This document shows positions 47,409 through 57,359 of a stretch of DNA of 64,000 bases, in pieces (the first letter of the stretch is position 1; each line of letters starts with the position of its first letter). Source of the DNA: Berberis thunbergii. Lineage: Eukaryota > Streptophyta > Magnoliopsida > Ranunculales > Berberidaceae. Under the pieces are notes generated by a model, which searched no databases, had not been told where the DNA came from, and saw nothing but the letters and a program-made list of their open reading frames with translations. The DNA lies in contig QNQO01006987.1 of assembly GCA_003290165.1 (NCBI GenBank), positions 62,001 through 126,000 of the forward strand, given 5' to 3'. The position numbers were made by a program, and so were the translations under genes.

Positions 47409-47502
47409 GTTACAAAACATCCAGAAATTCATCCACTCTGACCTTGGTACTGAGAGTGCACTGCTTGATTCTCCAATTCTGCAGAAACTTCATCACAAAA
47501 AG
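47409..47502 (+). pseudogene. Captured exon of unidentified origin
   Basis: A 94-bp exon-like block is bounded by CCAG and AAG|GTCAGT. One frame is fully open and reads LQNIQKFIHSDLGTESALL followed by DSPILQKLHHKK, which looks like real protein. I do not recognise the source. Its form matches the other captured exons in this element. Confidence 0.45.
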
Positions 47503-47879
47503 GTCAGTTCATAACATAATGTAATTAGCTAGGTTTGTACTCATCAGGAGATGTGTGTGATCTTCAATTATTATTATTGTTATTATTTTCTTCTTCAAGA
47601 TTGGTAGCTAGGTTGCTTAACTTAATTAACTGAGTTAGGAGATGAGTTGGGTAATTTGATGAACGAGTATATACACAAATAGTATGATAAATAATGCGAG
47701 TCTTAGTAGTAATGGAGTGTGGGTAGGTAATAGTAGGATTATTAATACGAGTTAATGTGATTAGCTTGATTTCATTATAATGAGAGTCAATTAACTCTTA
47801 AGGTTTGTTATCATGTTAAGATCCACGTTATTATCTAATTTAGCTTGATGTGCTTAAGATTTTTATTAGTCCTAAATTG

Positions 47880-48215
47880 TAATTTTTTTTATGCCCACAC
47901 TCCATTGTGCGACTCTTAGTAGTAATGGAGTGTGCGAGTCTTAGTAATGAGTTTATACAATATCTAAGTAATGAGTTTATACAATTGTGATTTAAAAATC
48001 GAGTCTTAGTAAGACTTGCATTATGTAACGAGTAAGAGTTTATCAATTTTTAGTAAGAGTTTATCAATTTAGTAATGAGTTTTAGTAAGAGTTTATCAAT
48101 TTTTAGTAAGACTTGCATTACTACAATTTAGTATAAACTGAATCACAATTGTATAAAAAACGATTACTACTAAATTGTGATAAGTAATGAGTTTATACAA
48201 TATCTAAGCATTAGT
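47880..48215. repeat. Locally repeated AT-rich block
   Basis: Units such as AATGAGTTTATACAATATCT, CGAGTCTTAGTAGTAATGG and AAGAGTTTATCAATTTTTAG recur several times in both orientations. The pattern suggests repeated slippage or nested small insertions; no coding. Confidence 0.65.
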
Positions 48216-48575
48216 CCAAAGCTGAACTTCGTCTATTTTACTTTATTACCGTAACAAAATATTTCATCGCTCTGTATAAGTATGTTTCATTGTGGCTATA
48301 GTTCAATAAATTAGGATATGCTAGCAATGGTTAAATTTATAGGTTTCTTTTTGGTTCCCCATAGTAGAGAAAGGAATACCTTTCCCTGCAAAACTAAGAA
48401 AAGGCATGATCATTTTCAGTTTCACCTTTTGTTCATTGTTTTTCCGATGTGTTTTCTTAGAATCAAACACAACCTTTTTTTATTTATGGAAATTATCTAT
48501 AAATGTGGTGTATATAGTTGATTATTATTTCTTTTTGTTTGATAATGGTTAATATCTATAATGTCATTGATAGAA

Positions 48576-50303
48576 ATGGATAGTACTCGCGACAATCTCT
48601 CCACCATTAATGTCACTAGATCTACAAATGATGACATTGAAGTTAAACAGACCATACAGTTCAACATCCACGGTTTAGCAGTTGGACCTGGTGCTAGAAA
48701 TTTCAATAAAAACATTGGAAAGCTTGTTGAAACCCTTGTGCCCATCAAATTCAAGGGTTGGCACCATGTTACTGACAACTACAAAGAGGATGTGTGGAAT
48801 GGCCTAAGGGTGAGATTTTACATCATTGATTTTCATAATGTCTTATTTTATTTTCAACTTATATCTCAATGGTTTATTTGCAGCGTGAATACGACATCCC
48901 AAATTATGTGAAAAAGAGTGTGCAATTGAAAATGCCTGAATATTATAGAAGGTTCAAGGCAGATCTTAGGAAGAATTATTTGGATAAGTATCCTACCATT
49001 GAGGAACAAGAGAAGCATGTTCCAAATGGTGTAAGAGAGGAGGATTGGAAGGAGTTTGTTCGCTATGAGAGCACCCCTGAAGCGAAGGCAATTAGAGCCC
49101 AAAATGCAAATAACAAAAGGCTTCAAAGTATGTATGGGGGGGTGGCCAAAAGAGTACTGCAGAAGTAGAGTATGAAATGGTAATTGAGTTTCTAGCTACT
49201 AGTACAATATTATATACCATTTAACTATATAGGCTGAGACTAATCTTTCAAGTATATAGGTTCAGAAGAACCCTGATGGTGAACCAGTCACACGCACTGA
49301 CATATGGATTGCATGTCACACTGGAAAGGATGGAAAACCTATGCATGGTTCTGAACAATATATGGTATGTGCCCAATGATGTCTTTTATACCCAATTCTT
49401 AATTTACTTTGTAGTTGTTTGAATATTATTTGTGTCCTGCTTTATTTTATTTTTTCATTCTTTTGAAGGAACAAGTTAAAGCAAAAAAAGTTGCCTTGCA
49501 AGAATCTTCAACTCAGGGTACCACTGACCTCACTATTGATGATGATCCTCTAAGCCAAGTCTTTGGCCAAGAAGCGAGGGGACGTACTCGTTGTGTTGGA
49601 ACCACTGTCTCTAAAAGGAAGTATGATGCTGTACTTCCCGCTCGTTCATTGCTATTGGAAAAAACATTGGAAGAAAAAAAGGGAAGAAAAATATAATAGA
49701 TTGGAAGAAAATGTTAGATGGATACGAGAGAGACTTGAAAGTGGAACTTATGTAATACCAGCAACAAGTGAGGGAGTACAAGGAGTTGTTCAAATAACTG
49801 AAGATACATCGTCATCTCGTGCACAATCGACAAGGCAACCAGAAATCCATTACCTCCATCTCCATTACCATCATCTCCATTACCTCCATCTCCATTACCA
49901 TCATCTTCTCAAGGTGTTGCGAGGTTTCCTTCTCCAAGCAATCCTGTTCCTTCAGTGTCAAGGATTTACAAAGTTTGTGATTGGGAAAGGAATGTCGTTG
50001 CGATAGGAATAGAGGTTGTAGATCCAAACCATCAATTCTCTTGCGCTTGTCATGGATCATTGAACCCCGCAACAGAGATCAGACTTTCCTTATGCTTCAA
50101 ATACAAGAGTGGGGTGAAACTTTACAAAAGTGTTCCAAAAGGAGACATGATGGGGGATTTGGACATTGGTGATTTCTTCGTATGGTGTAAAACTCATGTG
50201 GAACTTGATGATTGCCATCGACTATGTTGGAAGCAATGTAATGGTGGCAGCAAAAGAGGAGCTTAGTAAAATACAGTACGGGCACGTGATTGTTCATTTT
50301 AAG
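48576..50303 (+). pseudogene. CACTA TNPA-like protein (Transposase_24 / En-Spm family)
   Basis: Exons by GT-AG borders are: 48576-48809 (to GWHHVTDNYKEDVWNGLR), 48884-49179 (REYDIPNYVKKSV, KHVPNGVREEDWKEFVRYES), 49260-49364 (NPDGEPVTRTDIWIACHTGK), and 49469 to about 50,303. The last has a Glu/Lys-rich part, a Pro/Ser run and an end block KVCDWERNVVAIGIEVVDP. This order is that of plant Ptta/En-Spm proteins, whose TNPA member binds sub-terminal motifs. Breaks: a seven-G run near 49,135 is one base off frame. A seven-A run near 49,675 shifts the frame, and a compensating shift near 49,845 restores it; a further shift occurs near 50,230. Alternatively some of these are homopolymer assembly errors. 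Confidence 0.85.
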
Positions 50304-50420
50304 GTAACTAGCTGAATTCCCTTTAACAATTAGCAATTTAGCAGTATTGGTTGGGCTACAAGCACAAATGCTTTTATGTTCATTCAGTACCTTATGTGTT
50401 ACTTTTGCTTTGGATTTCAG

Positions 50421-50490
50421 AGATGGTGATCTTCCTCTCATTGTCGCCATTGATTTGCAGCCCATGGCTCCCAATTATGCATTTAGATAA
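50421..50490 (+). pseudogene. TRM7-like (FtsJ) tRNA 2'-O-methyltransferase fragment
   Basis: Directly after an acceptor-like TTTCAG the frame reads RDGDLPLIVAIDLQPMAP, a well-conserved stretch of plant/yeast TRM7-type FtsJ enzymes, where IVAIDLQPMAPI leads into the SAM-binding core. The match then stops (NYAFR and a stop codon), so only about 18 codons were captured or survive. TRM7 methylates tRNA anticodon-loop riboses. Confidence 0.7.
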
Positions 50491-50803
50491 GGAATTGATG
50501 TTAGGATACTTCAAATAAAAATAATTAATATTTTGTGTTCTTGTATTAAAACTGTGCAGTATTTTACTAGTTTTGGGATTTATTGTCATAGGAATTCAAA
50601 ATTTTACCAACTTTCATCGACAATTGAGATCTGTTAAGAAGTTTTTTTTATTTTTCTTAGCTGCTATTGATCCATTGCCCATCATCAGAATGTATGGTCA
50701 TATCTGTATTCATGTTATTAAGGCATCGCTGCAATTATTATGCTGTTGTAGTAGTATTTGATATGTCTTTATACTGAAAGCTCTTTGATGATTTACCTCA
50801 CAG

Positions 50804-50989
50804 GTAGAACTGATAAAGCCAGCTGTGGTGGGTACAATTAACGTCTTACGAGCATGTTCTGTGGCAAAAGTAAAGAGGGTCGTTGTTGTATCATCTGTTA
50901 CTGCTGTTCTGCAGAACCCAAACTGGCCAAAAGATGAAGTCATGGATGAATCCTGTTGGTCTGATAAAGAATGTTGCAGGATAAATGAG
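50804..50989 (+). pseudogene. Cinnamoyl-CoA reductase-like exon (captured)
   Basis: A 62-codon exon, fully open and phase-neutral, between CTCACAG and GAG|GTAAGT. It reads [37 protein letters not shown] and [19 protein letters not shown]. This is the exon of CCR-like extended short-chain reductases that holds the VVVSS motif, whose Ser is part of the catalytic triad, and the NPNWP block. The NAD(P)-binding exon before and the YxxxK exon after are absent. The lack of any stop suggests recent capture or little decay. Confidence 0.88.
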
Positions 50990-50999
50990 GTAAGTAGTT

Positions 51000-52636
51000 A
51001 GCTTAAGCAGGTTTAGGAAAGATTTTACTTCTTTAACTGCCTATGGTGAATAATTTGATAAATAACTGCATATGAAATTTGATATTGACTTGTCTCATTA
51101 AACATATTTATCTATGCTTTTAGCAACTTGTGGTGATGAGAGTTGTTCATTCTGTTTTGTATTTGGAGATATTTTGCTTTCCATGTATTGAAAAGGGTTT
51201 CAAGTTATTTTAGCCAATCACTTGTTCATGTTGTTAATTTGCAAGAAATAGTCAATTTAGTGCTTGTTATTCATATGGTCAAGTTTAGTGCTCGGTGTGG
51301 CACTGTTACCATTCAAACTATAAGTTTGATTTCTTTGATCTAGATTCTAACATTCTAGAACGGGATGAATAAGCTCAAGTCAAGTCATGAGCACGTGAGG
51401 CCTTTTTCTTTCTTTCTTTCACATTATTTGATCTTACTATTGTTCTAGAAGAATATTACAAGTTGTTGTTTTCTTTTCATAAAGTTATTTATTATAAACT
51501 TTCAAAAAAAATTTATTATAATTTCATTTATAAGAAATAATAGATTTTATAGGTGTTGGAATCAAATTATCCATGCAAGGTATAGTTCACCACTCCCCAC
51601 AAATGGTTAAAAAGTCAGTCTACTACTACACACATTCCTCTGATGTCACCAGTTGTTTCTCATACTTATAAAGTCATTTGTGTTGTCAACCAACTACACA
51701 CAATTCTTACACAGTCCGAAGCCTTCCTTAGAACAACTCCAGTAACTAAGTGGATCTGTATGGCTATTTGCATGACTTATTTTCAGGACTAAATTCACAG
51801 TGGTATGAAAGAAATATCCTTAACGATTTTTCAGAATTGATCATCGACGCATAAAAGCAGCTAATAGTATTTCCAACATTTTTATTTTTTTTCAAATTAA
51901 GATTGAAACCCATGTAGTTTCCTAAACCTGTAGAATGGGACTTTTAGAGCACCTTAGCCAACTCCCTCCGTCCCTCAACTAAACTAAGTGCTACATTTAC
52001 TTCAATGCCATGCCTTCGAATATTTGTAACTTGTAAGATCTGCTTTGAGTAATTTTCTTTACATGCCTACTATGAGTAGTTTTCTTTACATGTCTTGACG
52101 CACTCTAAATATCACTCTTTTTTATTTTGCCAATGGGCACAAGCTCAGCGGGGAAGACTTGTGTATGATAGTTATTAGTCCTCGAACGATAAGTATGGTA
52201 TATACGTATTGGTACCCAAAAGGTATATATCACAGGTATATATTATAATTACATTATATCGCATGTACCAGTCGATACATATTAGTATATCGTATGTACC
52301 GGCCGGTACGTGACATGTATCGTACCGATTGGACTAGCTTTTATAAAATTTAAAAAATAAAATTCGCAGTTTTCACTTTTAACCATTACTTATCTCTTAT
52401 CTACCCCCGTTAGGTTGAAAAAAAACACTTCATCTTCTCTATGAGAGCGTTTTTTTAGAGAAAAGCCCAAAAAAGCTCTTATGTAGTGAAATCATCATAT
52501 CTCTCTCCACACAACTTGGAATCACAATCATCAAAATTATCAAATCTTTTCTATGAGAGTATTTTTTTTAGGAGCTCCTAGGACGTGTGTTAGTTTCTTC
52601 TCTACTATTTGTGTTGGTGTCATTGTGTGGATTTGC
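51000..52636. other. CACTA interior, no gene; small palindrome
   Basis: AT-rich DNA with no protein-like frame. Around 52,190-52,330 GTAC-rich sequence includes a perfect 14-bp palindrome GTACCGGCCGGTAC (52296-52309), possibly the core of an old MITE. Confidence 0.4.
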
Positions 52637-52915
52637 AATGCCTGCTCCTAATAGCGATGATGATGCAACAAGAAAATATTGTTAAAAAGATATTGATGGC
52701 AGAAATAAATTTAAGTGAAAAACATTGAAAATGGTGAATGGAGGCATAATAAGAATGAAACACCATGTTGTTAGAAACCAGAAAGATAACGCTCCATGTA
52801 TAAAGGAACCCAAAGATATCAAGATATTAATGCATTCTTTTAAGATGGTTAATGATTTGAAAATAAAAAGAAAAGAAAGAAAGATCGGTGCACCATGTAC
52901 TAAGGTAATGTATGA
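52637..52915 (+). pseudogene. hAT transposase BED zinc-finger fragment
   Basis: The frame reads MPAPNSDDDATRKYC, a stop, KDIDGRNKFK, a stop, then VNGGIIRMKHHVVRNQKDNA and HSFKMVNDLKIKRKERK. This parallels the N-terminal BED-finger region of plant hAT transposases (GRxxxxC..C...VNGGIxRLKHHL). The Cys pair position is degraded and stops interrupt it. The DUF659 and dimerisation domains are absent. It is a nested fragment inside the CACTA element. Confidence 0.65.
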
Positions 52916-53183
52916 ATGTATGTAAGTGATATTTTTGGGACTACTTTCTTATATATATTGTTTTTTTCAATGTCTTACGATATGATACAACTTAAATTTG
53001 GGTTTTCGATATACGATAAAATAATCATTTTGATAACTATGGATGTTAAGCCTTGCCAAATGCATTATAAATCCACTTTTCTTATAACTTCCTCATTCTT
53101 GCCTCTTCATGCGGTTGGGACTTATTTATGCACACAATTACTATATGTCATTTGATTGAATCCACTTCCGGATGTTTCTTTAG

Positions 53184-54477
53184 CTGCTGGCAGTCAAGAA
53201 ACTGGACAATGCTGCCTCCAGGCGACAGAATGATGAAGAGTTTCTTGAGCTGGTGCGGAGTATCTCGAAGCTTCGACATGTCAATATTGTTGAGCTTGTG
53301 GGTTACTGTTCTGAGCATGGACAGAGGCTGATCTTCTATGAATACTGCAGTGATGGGACACTTTATGATGCACTGCACACAGATGACGAACTAAATAAGC
53401 AACTATCATGGAATGCTCGCATCAAAATAGCCCTTGGAGCTGCAAGAGCATTAGAGTGAGTGTAACGTTTAGTTTATTATTTCAAGAACTCTTTATTCAC
53501 TTCAATTATGTTTTTAGAACTTTGATGGAGCAGGGGTAAGGCGCTTTTGTTTAAGTCATTTTTATTGTTTGAATATTATTATTATACCTTCTCAAGAAAA
53601 AAATGGGGATAATGTGTGGGAGACATAAAAAAATGGGGATAATGTGTGGGAGACATAAAAAAATGGGCTCCAAGTTCTAGTTAGAGACATCAAAACCCTT
53701 GTTTGGCAGGGGGGCACTGTGTGGGAAGTGTTTCAGGGTGTTGCATGTTTGATTGGGAGAGTTATTTACTCTTATTTACTCTGTAATAGGAATGTTGCTT
53801 GTTTTGGGCAGTTTTTCTCCCCTTTTGTTAGTAATGTGATTTGCTCAGTCACTTTGTCTCTTTATTATCAATATATTGCTGTGCTTTGATTGATCCAGGA
53901 AAAAAAAACGAAAAAAGGGGGACAAAGCACTTCGTAGAAGTAGGGAATTTCATTCTAGACTTGAACCACTGAATGTAGAATTCTGACCTACTTGCATATT
54001 TTGGCATGTAGAGGCCAAAAGTTTTCTCTTTTGATTCCAAATTATGTGATGAGCATTTTCTCAATGCAAAGTAAATAGAGAGCTATGTTTTTTTTCATTT
54101 ACTTATTTATTTTTAATGTGCTGAAGGTATCTACATGAAACTTGTGAACCACCTGTTATGCATCGCAATTTCAAGTCTGCCAATGTTCTCCTCGATGATG
54201 GACTGCAAGTACGCATCTCAGATTGTGGTGCTGAATACTACAGAATTACCAACGCACTGGTATGTAATTGGATCTATCTATGACAGATAATGAGAATAAT
54301 TGTTGATAACTATTATTACAATAAGAAAAAAGATGGTAATACCTTTGCATCTCTTTGATAGGACTTGGAGGACAAGCTACACCCAGGTGGTCCATTCGAT
54401 CCATCTCTTTTATTTGTAGGACTTTTTTCTCCCTATTTTAAGTCACTACCATGGTTTTGGCTATCTTTTTATTGAGC
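53184..54477 (+). pseudogene. In-frame chimera: STRUBBELIG-receptor-family kinase piece fused to LHCB5 piece
   Basis: Exon 1 (53184-53455) reads LLAVKKLDNAASRRQND, ISKLRHVNIVELVGYCSEHG and SWNARIKIALGAARALE, the kinase N-lobe of a STRUBBELIG-receptor-family protein. Exon 2 (54127-54259) continues in phase with YLHETCEPPVMHRNFKSANV, LLDDGLQVRISDCG. It then switches without a break to AEYYRITNAL of the minor light-harvesting protein LHCB5 (CP26). Exon 3 (from 54362) continues in frame with DLEDKLHPGGPFDP, again LHCB5, then unrelated codons to a stop at about 54,477. About 173 codons are open across the predicted splices. HRNFK and SDCG at the usual HRD/DFG sites are normal for this atypical kinase family. 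The product could neither phosphorylate nor bind pigment. A spliced transcript would encode the chimera. Confidence 0.85.
53595..53912 (+). mobile_element. Retroposon 3'-tail-like insertion in the chimera's first intron
   Basis: A 35-bp unit (ATGGGGATAATGTGTGGGAG) is repeated two and a half times at about 53,600-53,665. It is followed by non-coding TTG/TTT-rich sequence ending in a run of A at about 53,901-53,909. This resembles the 3' end of a LINE or similar retroposon. No coding or target duplication was found. Confidence 0.35.
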
Positions 54478-54479
54478 AG

Positions 54480-54985
54480 TTCTAAATGTCGAGGAAACAG
54501 ATGAGGAAATGGGCGAGGAAAGCGACGTGGCGGGGTGGAGAAAATTTTTTCTGCTGCTGTTTCATGCGGGGGCGGACTGGCGTACTTGCTATTGCTGCGC
54601 TCTGTTGATGTTGCTGATGCTGATCCTGATGCTGCTGATGATGCTGCTGTTGCTGTTGCTGAGCGGCGTTGATGTTGTTGCTGCTGCTGCTACGCTTTGG
54701 CGCGTTACTGCTGCTGCTGCCCTGCTTTGCTGTTGCTGTTTGGTTTGCTGCTGCTGTCTATCGCAGCATTGACATGCTGAGAAGTAGCGACATGCGGTTG
54801 GAGCGTGTGTATGCCGGTTGATCTGGGCAGTCCGGTGTAACTTGATTTGTCGCATAAATGCCCGTGTGCTGCGTGTTCTACGGTTGAGAGACTGACTGTG
54901 AGTTGATTTAAGTTGATTGCTTTAAGTTTTTTATTTTCATTGTTTTTAGTTTTTGCCTTGGCTTTCAAAAAAAAAAAAAAGGACA
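54480..54985 (+). mobile_element. CTG-rich block ending in poly(A), possible truncated retroposon
   Basis: GC-rich, with repeated CTGCTG/TTGCTG triplets at about 54,550-54,770, a tail of T-rich sequence, and a run of fourteen A at about 54,968-54,981. The Leu/Ala/Cys-rich frames are triplet by-products. Position between the LHCB5 and transportin pieces suggests an insertion. Confidence 0.35.
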
Positions 54986-55232
54986 TGCCCTGGATTTTGA
55001 TGTCCAACCAGGAAATGATTTTTTTTGCTGATTTAATTTTTATATGTTTCATGCTAGATATTATTGGTTGGATTGGATTTTAATCTTCATCTGACAACAG
55101 GATGATGATCACTTGCGTAGTTATTTTCAAAATGGTTTCTAATTGCATGTTTTGTCGACAAGTTCTTAGTTTTCAAAATGGTTTTCAAACTTTTTGTCGA
55201 CAAGTTCTCAATTTTAAATTTATAAATGCCAG

Positions 55233-55915
55233 GAAGCTGCTGAGGAGTTGGCTCCACGGTTGGAAGTCATTTTGCAGCATCTCTTGTGTGTTTTTGGGCA
55301 ATATCAGGTTTGTTTTATATAAGTGCTCTTTCACTTTACATTTTGGCTATTATGTCAAATATCTGACACTTGCTAATCCCTTTTTGTCTAAACTCTTTTA
55401 GAAACGAAACCTTCGGATTGTATATAAATGATGCTAACGAAACCTTCAGGTATCATGTAATGTGTTTCATCTTGTTGGCTACCAGTATTGAACAAAAATA
55501 GTAAGTTAACTTGTTCTCTATGATGATGAATTACAACCAAGATATCTTGAGATTTTAATGCCTCTAGTGATTGCAAAGTGGCAGCAGCTTTCGAATGCCA
55601 ACAAAGATCTTTTTCCCTTGCTCGACTGTTTTACATCTATAGCACAGGTATCTTTTCCCTTGCCTGAGTCATTAAAAAATTTCTATTTGATTAAACAGCT
55701 GTCAGGCTCATGTCGAACTAATACTTTTAACTTATAGTTCTACACGACTTATTTTTTTTTAAACTTTTGGAAGTCTCTTCTAGACCGAATGAAACAATAG
55801 AGTTTTTATACTCTTGTTCTATCTGTTTCAGGCATTAGGTTCTGGGTTTGCTCAGTTTGCAGAACCTGTGTTTCAGATGTGCATAAATATCATCCAGACT
55901 CAGCAATTGGCAAAG
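55233..55915 (+). pseudogene. Transportin-1 (importin beta-2) fragment, four exons
   Basis: Exons: 55233-55307 (EAAEELAPRLEVILQHLLCV, FGQYQ); 55402-55449 (RNLRIVYK then stop); about 55552-55647 ([31 protein letters not shown]); and 55832-55915 ([28 protein letters not shown]). They are consecutive HEAT-repeat exons of plant transportin-1, which imports PY-NLS cargo into the nucleus. The borders CAG|GT, TTTTAG|, TTTCAG| and AAG|GT are kept. The second exon is corrupted by stops and a deletion that removes the codons following the conserved VYD. Roughly 90 of about 890 residues remain. Other captured genes in the element are of unrelated function. Confidence 0.88.
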
Positions 55916-56289
55916 GTTTCTACATACTTTTGTTGTGTATATCACTCCTTCAGCTTCTGCAGATCTGCATTGTGTTTTAGTTCTTATCCATTTATTGGCC
56001 TAACATGGAGGTGTTTTGAAAGGGACATCACCCAGTTGTATTAGGAATAATTATGTATTTGATTAAGTGATCATGTTGGAGAGGTTTGGAGCAATCACGA
56101 TGACCAATTGCTTGTAATATGTTGAATTATTATTGATAATTAATTTGTTTAATTCAGGCTGAATTAGTTCATCCAATTTATGATTCTTTTGTCTCATTTG
56201 TGTGGACTATGTGTAAGGACTGATTTTGCAGGTGCCACGGCTGTGATTTTGCTGCAGCAGCAAAAAATAAAATATAATTTTTTTTTCGA

Positions 56290-56945
56290 TTATATTAACT
56301 TGCAACGGTTTAAAACCGTTGCAACAAAACATATTTTTTTTTTGAATTTTGTTTTAATTGCCAACGGCTTAAAACCGTGGTTCCATATTGCCACGGCTAA
56401 AAACCGTGGGCATTATTTCTCATTTGCTACGGCTAGAAACCGTGGCCATGGTTAGCCACGGCCTAAAACCGTTGCTAGCACATTTGCCACTGTTTAATTC
56501 ACACTATTTAGCCACGATTTTTAACCGTTGCCAAGTTTAGCCACGGCTAAAAACTGTTGCTACTCTTAGCCACGGTATAAAACCGTTGCTAATATATGGA
56601 CTTTGTCACGGCTTAAAACCGTATCTAATTTTGCAACGGCTATAAACCGTTGCTATCTTGTTAGACACGGTTTATAACCGTTGCTAATATCTACACTTTG
56701 TAACGGCCTGAAACCGTTGCTACTTTGCCACGGCTTAGAACCGTTGCTATTGTTATTGCAACGGTTTATAACCGTTGCTAATTTCTGAAAATAACGCCCC
56801 CCATCCAAACATAAAACCGTTGCTACAATGTTTAGCAACGGTTTATAGCCGTTACAAATGATTTTGCGACGCCCCTGTAGTCCACGGCTCTTAGCCCTGG
56901 CAATGGCTTACGCCCACGGTCTAGAACCGTTGCTAATGGGGGTTT
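56290..56945. repeat. Right sub-terminal repeat array of the CACTA element
   Basis: About twenty copies of the same palindromic CAACGG...CCGTTG unit as at the left end (for example CAACGGTTTATAACCGTTG), spaced 20-45 bp, ending 10-20 bp before the TIR. The match to the left array shows both ends belong to one element. Confidence 0.9.
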
Positions 56946-56959
56946 TTGGTGTAGTGTGT

Positions 56960-57359
56960 AGCTAGCGAATGTCATAAAATAATTGCTCAAACTGCAATTA
57001 AAGAACAATATAACATAAAGAAAGTATTAACAAAAAAAACAATAATGATTAATGGGGTGGGAGGGGTTAAGGGTTACAAAAAGTAAAAATAACAAAAAAT
57101 AAAAAAAATTAGAATAATTAATAAAAGAGTCATTGTTGGTCACAAAAGTATAAAATTAAGTTTTCTATTTGTTTAGGAAGGGTAAATATATCTTATAAGT
57201 TTATGAGTTAACACAGGCTAATGAAATAATCCTCATTGGTCATAAAAGTATAAAAGTAGACACAAATTAGCCATTAAATCAACTGCGGTATCTAAATTGT
57301 CCCTTTTGTATAAAAGTAGGCCTTAAAAGTCATTTTCGGAAAAAACAACGAGTCAATAA
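56960..57359 (-). repeat. Repeat family copy (57050-57350), inverted relative to 41400-41645
   Basis: On the minus strand it repeats the landmarks TACTTTTATACTTTTATGACC and AATTATTCTAATTTTTTTTA of 41400-41645. The first 90 bp after the CACTA end are A-rich with nothing recognisable. Confidence 0.65.

Larger units (their letters stand above)
44778..56956 (+). mobile_element. Complete 12.2-kb CACTA transposon with captured host exons
   Basis: The left terminus is CACTACACCAAAA at 44778-44790 and the right is TTTTTGGTGTAGTG ending at 56956, a perfect 13-bp inverted pair. Both are flanked by TGT (44775-44777 and 56957-56959), the 3-bp target duplication expected of CACTA elements. Sub-terminal arrays of a palindromic CAACGG...CCGTTG motif fill the first 450 and last 650 bp. 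Inside are a TNPA-like gene, exons of at least five host genes, a hAT fragment and retroposon tails. No TNP2-type transposase is visible, so the element would depend on another copy for movement. All captured exons and TNPA lie on the + strand. Confidence 0.92.

Noticed and set aside
54509..54855. Leu/Ala/Cys-rich and Gln/Ser-rich frames over the CTG-rich block
   Set aside because: Triplet-repeat low complexity on both strands, with no start context or homology.
44778..56956. A TNP2-type transposase or other complete mobility gene in the CACTA element
   Set aside because: I looked for the conserved TNP2 blocks in the frames between the TIRs and found none; only the TNPA-like gene is present.
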